The notes under the pieces: model-generated
Database searches by the model: none
What the model was told of the DNA's origin: nothing
Seen by the model: only the letters and a program-made list of their open reading frames with translations
Program-made: the position numbers and the translations under genes
In this document: positions 40,801 through 54,500 of the stretch, piece by piece
Numbering within the stretch: the stretch's first letter is position 1
Layout: every line of letters starts with the position of its first letter
Origin: Diadema setosum
Lineage: Eukaryota; Echinodermata; Echinoidea; Diadematoida; Diadematidae
Direction: 5' to 3'
Length of the DNA: 64,000 nucleotides
Assembly: GCF_964275005.1 (NCBI RefSeq)
Contig: NC_092688.1
Span: forward strand, 23,303,440-23,367,439

Positions 40801-43800
40801 AGCGATACTAAAGTATTCATGTGGTTCGATAGTTCGTTTTTGATACTGATTTTGCACTGGTACAATTTAAGTTGGTCGAGATAAACATGTCCGTTCTCCG
40901 TATAATTTCACGCCTATAAACTCGGGAACCTACAGTTTTTACAAGCATCTTTGCTTTTATGTAGGCCCCATCATATTTCTGACATTTATTTGTGATATCC
41001 TCAGATGAAAATGACCATTTATATTTGTGTGTAATGTTTGTTTGTCTTTTTTTTTTCTTCAAACATAAGATATGGTTGTATCATTATGTTTTGTACTTTT
41101 GTTTTATTGTCAATCATTTTGTAATCCCATCACTGAGAAATGGAAATATGAAATAAACTTGAAACTTGAAACTTGAAACTTGAAACTTGAATAAACCATA
41201 ACTGTAGACGCATGGTAGACGGTTTAGTCTAGAATCATTTTTATTGTTATTATACAACGTCCAAGTAGATCCTTGTAATTTGATTGGAGGATTGTTGGTG
41301 ACGTGATATTCAATAAGTACTCCATTCAACGCGCCGAGCAATTTTGGTTCTATTTTTGCGTGCAACTTGGTTCGATTTTTTCGTTCTATTCCACGGTTCG
41401 AGAAATTGTACGGTACTGCATGCACTGTGTGATGGATAATTATTGAGGATCGCATGCAGCTAGAGCAGTGTACGTGTGTGGTACATGCATGCGCGTATGT
41501 AGGCCTACGTAGTGCTAGTGTACGAGCGCTAGCTGTGACCTGTATCTACACTGCACAAGCCAGAAAGAGAATCGCAGTGGATCCACATGTAAGTATGGCT
41601 ATATTTTTCATACATATATAGACTTCTAGGCCTACTTAGACCTACCCAACAATCCTCCAACCAAATAACAAAGATCTACTTGGACGTTGTATAAAACAAA
41701 TAGTGTATGGTCTTTACTCGTGCAATGGAACGAGATTTCGCACTCGGTTAAAGATGAGGCGCACTATTCAACTCGGCTTCGCCTCGTTGAATAGAGCGCC
41801 TATGTCTTTCACCTCGTGCGAAATCTCGTACCATTGCACTCGTTACCGTTCACTATTTGTATACTATTGTTCACATTCTGTATATTTAACAAAATTAACA
41901 TTGATTATACTGATTCAAATTTTTACATTGGTTGTTTCTATCCCTTACTCTCATGTTAGAGCTTTTTTTTTTTTATAGCACTAAAGCTGGGTTTCTGTTT
42001 CATCTGCAAATAATAAATGATGCGTTTAATCCACACGGATCCACTTGGCAAAGATGACTACAATTCTGTATACGTCATTTCCAATGATGTTTATAGCTGG
42101 AGTGAAATCAAGCAACTCTGCCGTCCAGTGCAAGTCTGGAGCTGGACTGTGAATCTGTGTGAATGATGTGCACGCACAGGCATACATCAGTACACGAATC
42201 TATAGATCTAAAGATGGGCCATACATGCTTCATAGAATTTCAAAGCCAATCAAGGAAGAAGAGCAGATAATTTTAATCTCTGAAAAAAAAATCGAGTAAA
42301 ATTATTCACTCTTGAAGGAGCGAATACAAAAAAGAGTGAATCTAGAGTGAAATTGGAGTGAATTTTGAGTTAAAATGTTCACTTTCACTTGTTTTAGAGT
42401 GACCTAAGGGATCACTCCAAAATCTTCGAGTGATCCCCGAGGTCACTCCAAAATGAGTGAAAATGAACATTTTTCACTCCAAATTCACTCCAATTTTACT
42501 CTAAATTCACTCTTTTTTGTATTCACTCCTTCAAGAGTGAATAATTTCACTCGATTTTTTTAGAGAGTATATAAAAGATAGTGAGTAAGTGATAGTGAGT
42601 TTGTTTCACTCCATAGCCACCGCTAAATACCCGGATGTCACACCATGTGAATAGGGAGAGAGAAGAGAGTGAAGAGGGAGACTGAGAGGTAGAAAATAAA
42701 AGAGAGAGAGAATTCTCTTTGGCCGTATACCTGTGAAAAGCATAACTATCCAGTCTCCATCACTCAAAATATCCAGATTTAGAAATTAAAATTATGACTT
42801 TCGTTCTGTATGGATGTGTCATTTATTAATAGAGCAGTTTAGTCTAATTAGAAGTCGACAAAAAGATGAAGAAAAAGTATAGGGAAACCAGACAGAATCA
42901 CATTAAGATATGCTTCAGCTGACTACATTGAATCGTTCCGTATAAGAGTCTGTCTTTATTGGCATCTCTTCCTGTCTCTGATAACATAAACTTACTAGTA
43001 CTCAAAAAGTGTAGTACGCAAAAGTTTATGAAGTGGCACTTAAACAGTTCATCATATCACCGCTCCTGAAAGTTTGTTTGTTTGTTTCGCTTGCTTGCTT
43101 GTTTGTTTTAAATGTAATCAACATCGCCTTCATCATATCAGTTACTGAAGTGATGCAATAAATCTGGTTATGCATTTGTGCTTGTATCATTCTTAAAAAG
43201 AAAATCTACATGTTCATTCTAATGCAAATTCAGAGATTGTTTGTCAGCAAAAGGAAAAGAAGCTACACCAAACAAACACACAAAGAAGTTCAAAAATACT
43301 CTTTAAGACAACATGATCACCAAGAAAAAAAAATGAAGCGAAGCCATACACGGACTTTGATTGAACTGCGCTGCACGAGTATCGGTGATTCTGATTTTGA
43401 TTCGGATTTTCATACCGATTTAGCTTATGAAAGCTGTTTTTTTTTTCTTCATGTGCAGAAGGGATTCTCGATGGTGATGATATTCATAGTTGTGTTTGTT
43501 CATTTCCGATTGAAAGAAACGTGACTGCAATGACCGAAAGATGACATTTCTTGGGTGACATCATAACATTGTAATACGTCCAGCATGCAGGGCTATTAGG
43601 GCAGAAGGCTTGCAATGTTGAATATGCTTGTATAATTTCTAAGCTGTCACCTACTCGTCACAACGACTAACTGGATTCCTGGTACATAGTATCAAGTTGC
43701 AGCTGAGTATCATAACGTTAGGAAACAAAACACGACGGTCTTACAGTACAATACACGTAGTTCATTGAGATATTACAGATATAAGGATTCGGAATGGTGC

Positions 43801-46646
43801 AGCAACATTCAACTGTTTTAACGGTTGTAACGTTCACTTTAATAGACATAAATGGAGCGCAAATCCATACTGGCCAGGTATACAGTTGTGATGATGTGAG
43901 AAAATTAATGCGCAGACAAGCTCATTTTGGCTGTTAATGACCACTCATGTGCCTCATTGTGGATCACTTGGCAGACACTCATGTTGCAGTCTCGCAAGCT
44001 CTCAGAGTCGGGGGACACTTATGCATTCAGCAAGCATTGCAAACTGAGAGAATTAATTGCCCAAGAGGATTAGCCAAATACGCTTGATAGTAAATAGATA
44101 TCAACCAGAATAGGAACGATCAATCTAATCAAAGAAATGATATGCTGATAGATTTGGCAAATGTTGGAGGCTGAGTGAAATGGGTTACGACATGAAGTTT
44201 GTTACGTTTGTTTGTTGTCTGGGGTTACGCACTGGATGCCATGGATGCATAGACGCTGAGGTTGAGTTAAGTGGGCGACTATAATACACGCATATAGTAC
44301 CTAGTAGCCAGATGTGTGGGCTTGTATGGTCATACTGCCAAAATTATCAACACGAGTAATCAAGGTTGAATTGTAGGTATGCGTAACCACTGGTTACCAC
44401 TTAAGAAAATAGGCTCATGTTTTCAGGAATATACAGAATGTTTTATCATCAGGATTGAAATGATGGGGAGACAGTTTCAAATTTCAAAGACATCCTCCGG
44501 ATGTAATATTTCATATGTTCCTTCCCACACCATTCATTATTCATGCAATGTAACCCATCAACCTATTCGTGTAAAGATGAACAGTTCTGGCTCATTTTTG
44601 TTTCATCCTCCACAATTCATTATCTATAAGCAATATGACCTTTAAACAAACGATACGTAGTTTGGGTTCACTTGTTTTTTGTTTTGTTTTGTTTTTTTCA
44701 TTCCTTCCCACATTATTTATCACCTATGCAATATCACTCATCTAGATATTCGCGGAAGGCAAACGATAAACAATTCGGATTGATTTTTGTTCCTTGTCAC
44801 ATAATTCATCAGCTAGGATGTATGACCTTCTAGTCATTCAAGGACGATCAACCGATAAACAGTAAACAGTTCGGGTTAAGTGTTGATATTATACTAGCAA
44901 TTATGCTCATTCCAAAGCCACTCATAAAGACTTAAGTATAAAATAATATGGCCTAGCAATCTGTTATTCACGGCTAATCAAGTGTTTCTGTAGTTAAAAA
45001 AAAAACCCAAAAAACTGTTCCAAATCATAATTATGTTCATAGACCGTTGTCCAAGTCAAGCGTTTTCTTATTGATAACGGTCTCCCCCACCTGTACACTT
45101 GAAGATCTGTATATAATAAAATTCATGTATCATTTCACATGATTATATACTTGTAATGTGGAATGTTGTTTGTATTTTCATGACTTGTCAACAATATATT
45201 TGATATTGTTATACTTACTTTCTGTTATGTACAAGTGGAGAAAGACAACTTACTGAAACTTACTGAAACTAACTGAAACTAATACAACTTACTGAAACTT
45301 AGTGGAACTAAAACCAGAGTTGATTTTCATTGTAAATGTCATATATAGTATTTTCACTGCGTTAATTTTCAGGTCAATATCGTTTTCGATATAATGGTCA
45401 GGCCTTATATACTCCGTTAGTCATAGTTATATCAGTAAGTATAGTATTGATGCCGCTGTATCTTCTCTTCTTTTCGCTGTCGTCACTAATGTCACTGTTG
45501 GCTATGTGTAGATAAATGGTATTCTCTTGCAATGATGGTTTAATCCCCCTGTTTTGTTGTAAATTAAGACATCATGTCCAGTTGTTCAGCGTGCGGAATA
45601 CCGGAACCTTATCAACACCTCTGTTGCACTCGATTAAAGAATCCTTGTGAAGCATTATCACCGTTATTCCTATTCACAGTTATAAGTAAACGTAGCACGT
45701 GACCGCATTCGACTAAAACAAGACGTACATGCCCAGGCAGAACAAACTTTAGAACATAGTGAGGAGATGTGTGCAGGCTACTACAAAGAGGCTTACGGTT
45801 GAAATCGAAATTCACGTCTTCCGTGGAACTGCAGCCTGTTTGTTAGGATCAGTGGTAAAGTAAGTTATTTTGTGTGTGTGTCATTTGGTTGACCCGGAAT
45901 GATACTGTCAGGGACAAATATGGACACGAAATTTGGATCATTGACGCATAGATACTGCTAATAGTTAGAAATTGCAGGTCATATATGCACGTTTTTGACT
46001 ACAAACTATCCAATCACACACCAAATTGATCACCCTAGCAGTATACAACAGGCGCAACCAGAGATAGTTCTCAGCGCAGCATATGTTATAATCTGTCTTC
46101 CTGCCGGAGAACGTTGCCAGAACATGTACATAGACGAGGCATATACACCATTTCATCGTGCTGGAATTGGATTTAACTTCTGGTCATAATCTCCGGATAT
46201 TAGTGAACACAATTAAATGATGTTTCCCCCGGCACACCAATTATACTTCATTATTGATTTAAGAATCATAGTTATGAGTTTACCGTATAGAACGGCACAA
46301 TTTGCCACACCAGAGCAGTACTAGTTATCTGTTATGCTCGAAATTAAACAAGTGCAAGGAATCAGAGTGCAAGGTTCATACTGCTAATATTCAATACTCA
46401 TCTACTCCACACTGTTGTACTCTAATGAGATGTGATTTCAGCTGTCTGTGATACAGCAAATATATGTTGTGAAGTCTTGAATTGAAAGTACGAAGTACAA
46501 TGCCTCCCATCAAATATCATTTATATCATGACCGGGCATGCGTTATCAATAGATAATAATCCGGTCTCATAAAATAATATGTGTCTATGTGTAGGGGGTA
46601 TTTTCACTATATACCTCATGAACTGACGCAAGATGACAGTCAAATT

Positions 46647-46688
<42 letters not shown>

Positions 46689-47063
46689 CGTGTGTGTGTG
46701 TGTGTGTATGTGTGTGTGTGAATTTCATGAATGATTTCATTCTAGATTTGTATAATGTATATTTTTGTTTTCATGTATAATATGTTCTTGTAAGTGAGGA
46801 TGAGTTATAGAACTCAATATATTCAAGGGATATATTATGTTTGGTATTTTTGTCAATGTTTTATTCTCGTGAAGGATTTTATTTTATCATCAGTGGGATT
46901 GATTCATAGTCGAGTTATTGATGTTGATGGGAGATTATTTGCAGTATGATTATTTGACAAAAGTGGATTTGTTTGTGTTTTGAGTTGTATTTGTATTGTT
47001 TTTGTTTATGTTACATCCACAATCATAAACGATTTGAATGAAATCAATGCATATCAAGGAAAA

Positions 47064-47109
<46 letters not shown>

Positions 47110-50100
47110 CCGCGTGTGTATGTAAAAATCTGTAAGTTTGGAACAGTAAGGTGAAAGTCCGTTTGCACTTGAACTGTAGTCTCTTATTACTTCCGAATTC
47201 TTCGTGCACAATATGTAATGGCGAGAGTCAGTAGACAGCTGTAAGTGTCCTTTCTCGAGGCCTCAAATACCCTTCAACGTGGTCCATCGAAGATGATTTA
47301 TTTTCTATTCATAAATGATCAACAATTGTCGTGCACTTTGCGCTAAACTAGATGCGTCTTGTGAACCGAGAATCAAGAAAACACAAGAATCCATTCGACA
47401 AAGGCTTGGGGAATACCGTTGTAAATATTATACCAATTCGTATGTATGTATGTTTTATTAGTATTTCGGTCATATGTGTGGTGGGGGGGGGGGGGGGAGG
47501 ATCAGCCTAGCTGAGCATGTTCATTAGATAAATAATACTATAATACGCAGAGTCCCATTACAACAAGATGGACATGTGACAGGGGTCTTTGGTCACGGGT
47601 GAGAGTTTTGTAGTCATTAGATCTGTAACTAAGCTAATGTGCATCTTAATTTTGTTACAAATTACACGGTAACTTACACTACGTCCGAATGCCATACTTG
47701 TAGTGACCTTTTTGTCGACCTGCTGAACATCCTAAAACAACAAAAACAAAAATAACAACAAACAAATATACAAACAACAACAAGCAAGCAAACAAACAAG
47801 CAAGCAAACAAACCCCAAGCAGAGATCTAACTGAAAATAGATAAAGTCCCAATAAGGATTCAAAGGAACTATACTAAGGTTAAGAACTTGTCAAATGCAT
47901 TTGGAAGTTAAATTGCTTTTATACATGGAGAATACCATCTAGTACTAAGTAATTGCACATTTGAGGTAGCATGCATGGAGATTCATTAGCAACATTCAAC
48001 CAGTTGAGTTGGATAACATTAGCTTTTACCTGAGTGTGGTGCGCTGTTTCTGTGCGATCAAGAATTATAAGCATTTCTTTACGTTATGTATTCAACAACA
48101 TATTACTAACATGATGCTCCTGATGAGACCTAGAAATGAAAACAGCTTTGAGAATTACCTTTGTAATCATCACCCATAGGCTATAGAAAATAAACATATT
48201 TTATAGTATTCTTGTGTTGAAAGTAGTTTTTGTTGTTTTTTAGCAGGAGTAGCAACACGCATCACATGGAATTGCGTTCATGAGTTTGTATGTAAAAAAT
48301 CGTTATCTGTGTAACATGATTTGTCTTTCTGTTTCTCCCCCTCTCTTTAATATACCAGTTTTCTCATTGCTTGTATGATTGGGTCGTCACTCTGGAAATT
48401 AGCTTCCTGTGGATATTCAATGCGAACTGTTTGATCAGTTAGTGTTACCAATACTATTGTACGGGTGTGAAGTTTGGGGTTTTGAGGATTTGAATCAAAT
48501 CGAAATTTTTCATAGGAAATTCTTGAAATCGTTGTTATATGTAAACAAATTTACACCAGATTGTATGGTATATGCAGAAACCGGGAGAACACGACTGGCT
48601 AATACTGTTAAATATCGTATGGTTAGCTTCTGGCAGAGGATCATAAAGGGTTCTTCTGCTAAAATATTCATTCAGGTTTTATACACTCCGAAGATTAATA
48701 AGTCAGCAGGACACGACCTTTGTATTTAAGTGGATATCTCATATTGAGGAAATTTTAAGCAATGCTGGTCTTGGTGTTGTATGGCTAAGAAAAGGGGAAG
48801 GATTTAGTAATAACTGGATATTAAGCACCTTGAAGCTGAGATTAAGTGATATGTCTAAACAGGATTTGATGTCAAATGTTTGGTCAAATAGAGTATGTTT
48901 ACATTATAGGAATTTTAAGACGAATAGTCTTTTTGAAAGGTATCTAGTTCAGTTGAGTAAGAGGGATAGAATTTCATTGAGCCGTTTTAGATGTAGGTCA
49001 AATCAGTTGCCAGTTAATAATAGAAGATTTGTACAGTCATTTGATGAAAGAGATGTTCAATGCCCTTGTTGTGATAGACATGAAACGGGTGATGAATTTT
49101 ACTATGTTTTCGTTTGCCCCTTCTTTGAAAAGGAAAGAAAGTTATATTTAAGCAATCATTATTTGGTTAAACGTCCTTGCTCATTACACATGTCCAGATT
49201 ATTTTCATGCTCGCATTTAGGACAGCTTAAAAGATTAGTATTATTTGTCAGGCTGATCATGACATATTTTGCAAGTTTTCAGAAGCCTGAGCAAGTTGAG
49301 TGTACTGTAGTTAAGAAAGAAAATATTGTAACTCGTAGTGGTAGAAAAATTAAGCATCCAGTGATACTCGATCTCTAGTACGTATATTTTGTTGTTGTAT
49401 GTCACGATTGTTTGGTCGTATGGTTCATACGATTAGTTAACCTTGCTTGCCAATTTATATATCACTGTATATATGTTTAGTAGGTATAGACTATTTTATA
49501 TACATCATTGTAATATATCACAAACATGTATTATTTTTATATTGTAATGACCATATCTTGTATTTATGTGTTGTACTCTCATACCCCGGAATGGGGTCGG
49601 AAGAGTCGAATAAAATCTAATCTAATCTCACGGGCGGACATCCTAATTGTTAATATTCTATGTGTCTTTTTGTTTTTGTTTTTGGGTGGGGGGATGGCGG
49701 CGGAGGGTGGGGGTGGGATGGTTGGAGAGCTTTTAGGAGAGTCTTGCCGTACATGGGCGTACGCATACTTCTATATAGACTCTCCTTCAACTCACTTTCA
49801 AGGTGGACTAACATATATACGGGGTCTTCTTTTCAGCTGGCTAGCACGGGCAATACTATAGTAAGATAACCTAGGATTATGTCAAATATTTCCTCTTTTT
49901 GATGTTCATATCGTTATATTGAACTGTATATAGAACATAGCCAGTCACTTGCACGAAAATGTGTGTCCTTTCGAACTAGCCTCACCCCTTTCCCTGTATC
50001 GCGGTGTATGAAAGGTCATAGTATTTCCCGAGGTAAAAAAAAAAGAAAAAAGGAGAAAACGTTGAAAATTAGAAGTCCACGATGAAGGCCTTTCCTAGTG

Positions 50101-51538
50101 TTTAAAGATGGGTATGCGTGTGTATTTATACTTACTGAAGTGAATGGATGCTCGGTTGCACATGTTCTAATGAGTGTTTTTATGTGTGTGTGTTTTTTTA
50201 TATTGATAGGTCTGTAACTTTCTGTATCTATTATGTATGCATTTGCGTATGAATGTTACAAAGTCCTGCTGCAACCGACCTTCTACTCTTCAAAGTCTGA
50301 AGCCTCTACCTGAACACGACGACACTCAATCAAAATCAAAACTAATTTCAACACATTAGCCACCATTGGATTCACCCACCCAATTATACTCACTAACGCC
50401 TAGAAAAGGCGCCACAACCTGGCGACCCGATGTGCTGCATGGCAGGCACCGCTAATAAGACTTGCATGTGAGCCGTCTATCTGTTTTTATGACACGTTGG
50501 TTCTCTCGCAACTTTCAAGGTAAACACTGGAGCGGAGCGCCATGTAAAAAATGAGGAACAACACTCGAAGCAGAGGATGATCAAGCGGGAATAAGGAATA
50601 AAGGGGCCTTGTGCAAAGTACCTCCTCTCTGAATCATTATTCTCCGGGGTAAAGATGCCTTCTCCAGGGAATTAATCATTAATGGCAGCTGAGAGAAGGA
50701 CAAATGAATCAAATGCCTCGATGATGATCAATGAGTGTATGGAACGGAAATACCGATTTAATGGACCAACTCGCCTCGTTATTCAGCTCGCTCTATAACT
50801 ACGGAAATACATACCCTGCAAATGAACTTCACCCTTTCTAATCCTAATTCCTGGCTATCCATGCTAATGTGAGGTGTCAGTAGAGATGCGAAAAATACAT
50901 TGATTGTCGAATGGACACTTTTTTTTTTCATGCTAACGCTCAAGAAAGATTGTGGTTGCTCCTTCCCTTCAACATTTTAAACTTATCAAGATGAAATTCC
51001 ATCAACATCATGACGTGAATCATAATGAGTTTTCTGTAGTTGTTATTTCATTAATTTACTTTTTTAACATTCTCAGGGCTTACAAACTTTATTGCGATAA
51101 AAAAAGGATACCAACTTCTTTCTCTAACACTATGCATGACGGACACAATCTTTGTTTATCTTCCGACATGTGAACATAGCTGTCCACATACTCATACAAA
51201 ATCCTAACATATCTATCATCAATATAATGTCCCTTTAACTTTTTCGTAAGTGGTTAGAGTACGAAAATAATGAAAACGAACGTAAAATATTTACTCTAAT
51301 CTAATCCATACGATTATTGAGGAAAGTGGGTTACTCATATATTTTACCGTTATGATTGAAACCATTGATTAGGTATGTAAAATGTTCTGTGGGTACGTTT
51401 CATGCTTGTCGATTTGTCAATTTTAAAGCCTTGATATTTGGTTCAGAACAGTATACAAATCATGTGTTTTATGGATGTGCCGTATACGTGTACATGCATT
51501 TATATTTGATGTTCATATATACATTGCACTCAGAATGA

Positions 51539-51581
<43 letters not shown>

Positions 51582-54500
51582 GGTATACGTCAAACTCTGA
51601 GTTTGATGACATTAACAAAGGGTGGTAATGCTAGAGACATCCAGTAACCTTTACTGGAATAATCCTGCAAAGTGTGGACATCATGTTTTAAGGATCACCT
51701 GAACATTAAAGCTTGTGTTTGAACAAAACCAGGATTAATCCTTTTAATAGCAAATTGCGCCAAAAGTCAACAATGCACCAACGCCCTGTCTCGACTTCAG
51801 CCAATCACCGTCTGAGTCCCTCTGGAACCACTGAGTATGATCATGTCAGGCACGTTATCCCACCACCTTCTGAAATAGGCATTTTTTCTTTGTGTTTGTC
51901 TTCTTTATCTTGTCATAATTATCTAAAGGGTGGGAGAGCTCAAGACAGATTATGAATGGAAAAGAATAAAGCAAATAAGTTTGTCAGACATCATAAAGTT
52001 AATTATGAATAATCTTCATCAACGATATTTGACTGGTGAATAATCACAGAGCCCCGGTTGCTGGAAAGATAACAGCCTTTTAAATAGTTTGCCTCGTAAA
52101 GTATTAGCCTCTTCCAAAAATCATGCTCAGGACTCTATCGCTTTGTTTCTTTCCCGCAAACACTCAATATTGAGACCTGGCAAGGATTAATACAACAAGC
52201 CAATGACAGTCACGGCAAGAATGATGGTATCTGCAGGAATCGCAGCAATGAAGATAAAATGCAGCCCTGTAGGCCCCTTCAGCATAATGACAGTCATTTT
52301 GCGAGATACTGAAAACAAAAGTTCTTCTTTTACCCTCGTGCTTTGTACACTCTCTTGAGGAACATAATCAATGAGGAAAATAAAAATTCAATAAAGATTA
52401 ATGTAGACGCATGTCGCGTACATCTTGATAAATAACATGAAAGCACTACAACAACAACAATTTGTATAAGACTGCGACAATTGAGGAAGACCCGTGAAAA
52501 TCACACAAGAAATGAAAAATGACAAGATACGTTACACGTCCTTACATTTTATTAGAAGTGAGAAATGAGAAAGAGAGAGAGAGGGGGGGGGGGGGGAAGA
52601 AAGAGAGAGAGAGAAAAAAAAGAAGAAGAAGAGAACAGATAAAAAAGGGAAAGTTAGCAGTAGCCAAACGGTTAATAATTTGATCGCAGAATGCTCTTCG
52701 ATAGAGACTCAGAGATTGGTGTAAGAAGCATTAGGGCAAGCCTTGAGTGTAATCAAAAGCTCGTTTGGATGCGGGGAGGGATTTCCTCCCAGTCCGAGCT
52801 TGCCACATCTTCCAGAAATGGACTGTTATCCCTTCAGACATGCCGACACTTTCCTGCGCACGTGCAGAATGTTCAATAAATAGCATGTTGTACTGATTTC
52901 ATAGTTATGCAGAAGCAGGCCTACAATTCCTGTGTCACTCATTTATCTATGATACTGCCTCAAATGTACATTGCATATCTCCTTTTCCGATAGTACATGT
53001 ATCTGTGTGCATGCTTTTGAACCGGGGCATTCCATTTCCATGTTACTGAACAAAGGCACATGGCATGATGCATTTATTATTTCAACTTTTAAGCCTTCCT
53101 TTTATCCCATGTATGTACATGTATACCACCCTTTGAAAGCAAAATTGTATATATTAACGCCTCTTCACGAAAGCGCGTATGAACACTACTGAAAACACGG
53201 GAATCTAGCTCGTAAGCAATCACAGCCAGGTAAAGAGTGAGCTGATGTAATCATGACTGAATACTAGGTGACGTTAGCAGACTTGTCGACGCACAGAAGC
53301 CTTTTTACAGGTCCATTTGTAAGCCGATCCATCCCTTGGCGAAAGGGAACTGTATTACGATTGACAGCCAAATCCAGAGACCCAGATTAATTCACGTTTC
53401 CCTCTAAGATGATTCCACTTATCCTCTTTATTACCTCTAGCTTGACGGTTTACGGTTAAGACGGCTTTTGAAGTCTGCACTGTACTTCATTTTAACCATC
53501 TACTGTTAAATGACATCTTACGACAAAGGCACCTGAGACCTTACTTATCAGCTTATAAATACTCTATTGTCCAACTGGCAAATCATTTTTATAAGCTGAT
53601 CACCTTTAGGCATTTGCATGCCTTATTCATTTTCCTGTCCCTATGTAGGAACTATGTGTGTGAAATTTGTAGACATTTGACGAATTAGCACAGAAAGAGT
53701 TAAAGAGCGGTTTCCTACAATGTAAGAAATGCAATGATGAACCTTTTTTCAAACTGTAGTACTAAAATAAGTCGCAGCTGAAACAAAATGGCCATTTATG
53801 GACGTCCTCATATCATTAACAGTTTTAGATCTGCGACGCCAACGCTAAGACGACGCAGCCTCCATGCAGGTTGAACAATGGAAACGACTGTCTCGCCCAT
53901 TTGCAGAACACTATTATGGGCCTTTAATAACCGTCGTCCCTGCGTTCGCGTCGCAAATCTAAAACTCGCTCATTAGGGAGTAATGACCACTCTAACGGGG
54001 AGATAAGACATTCAATAGTTTGTTGTTGTTGTTGTCGCAAACTCAAACCTTACACTGATTAAAAAACAAAACAAAACAAAAACATAGTACATGTGTATGC
54101 AATCTCTTTATTTTTTTTTTTTTTAGCTCTGATAAAATCTGACGTAAACCTATCAATCTTTGATTTCACGGTGGTGATAAGTAAAAATTTGTCCTATCCA
54201 TACCAGCACTTTTCTTCAAGCAGTGCAACTTAATCTATCAGATATAACTCGAACACTTATTGCCCCTATCTTGATATTTCAACTCTGAAATAATTATGTA
54301 TTTCACGAACACGTATGACTACGAAAGCCAAGTTCCCGTCCCCGAGGACTTGGGATTTACAGACTTGGACGAGGGTTTTTTTTTTTTGGTTTCTTTTTTT
54401 TTTGTTTTTTTTGGTCGTCAGTTTTGTGCATACCTGGTGTCTTCCTTTTGATTGAGACATCAAAAGCTAGTTATATTTCCGATCGATACTAAATGACGAT

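Larger units (their letters stand above)
39748..42032. mobile_element. Nested repeat cluster: old dispersed repeat split by LINE and inverted-repeat insertions
   Basis: The outer repeat is recognised at 39748-39907, 41192-41240 and about 41979-42032 by its match to 27848-28130. A LINE copy (39908-41191) interrupts it at the CTCTTTTTC/AAACCATAACTG position. A second block of inverted repeats (41244-41860, with AT-rich DNA to about 41978) interrupts it again before AAAGCTGGGTTTCTGTTTCATC. The insertions postdate the outer repeat; the order of the two insertions cannot be told. Confidence 0.78.

Noticed and set aside
46650..47120. Possible Z-DNA regulatory element from two (TG)n runs
   Set aside because: Both are ordinary microsatellites; nothing ties them to a promoter or gene.
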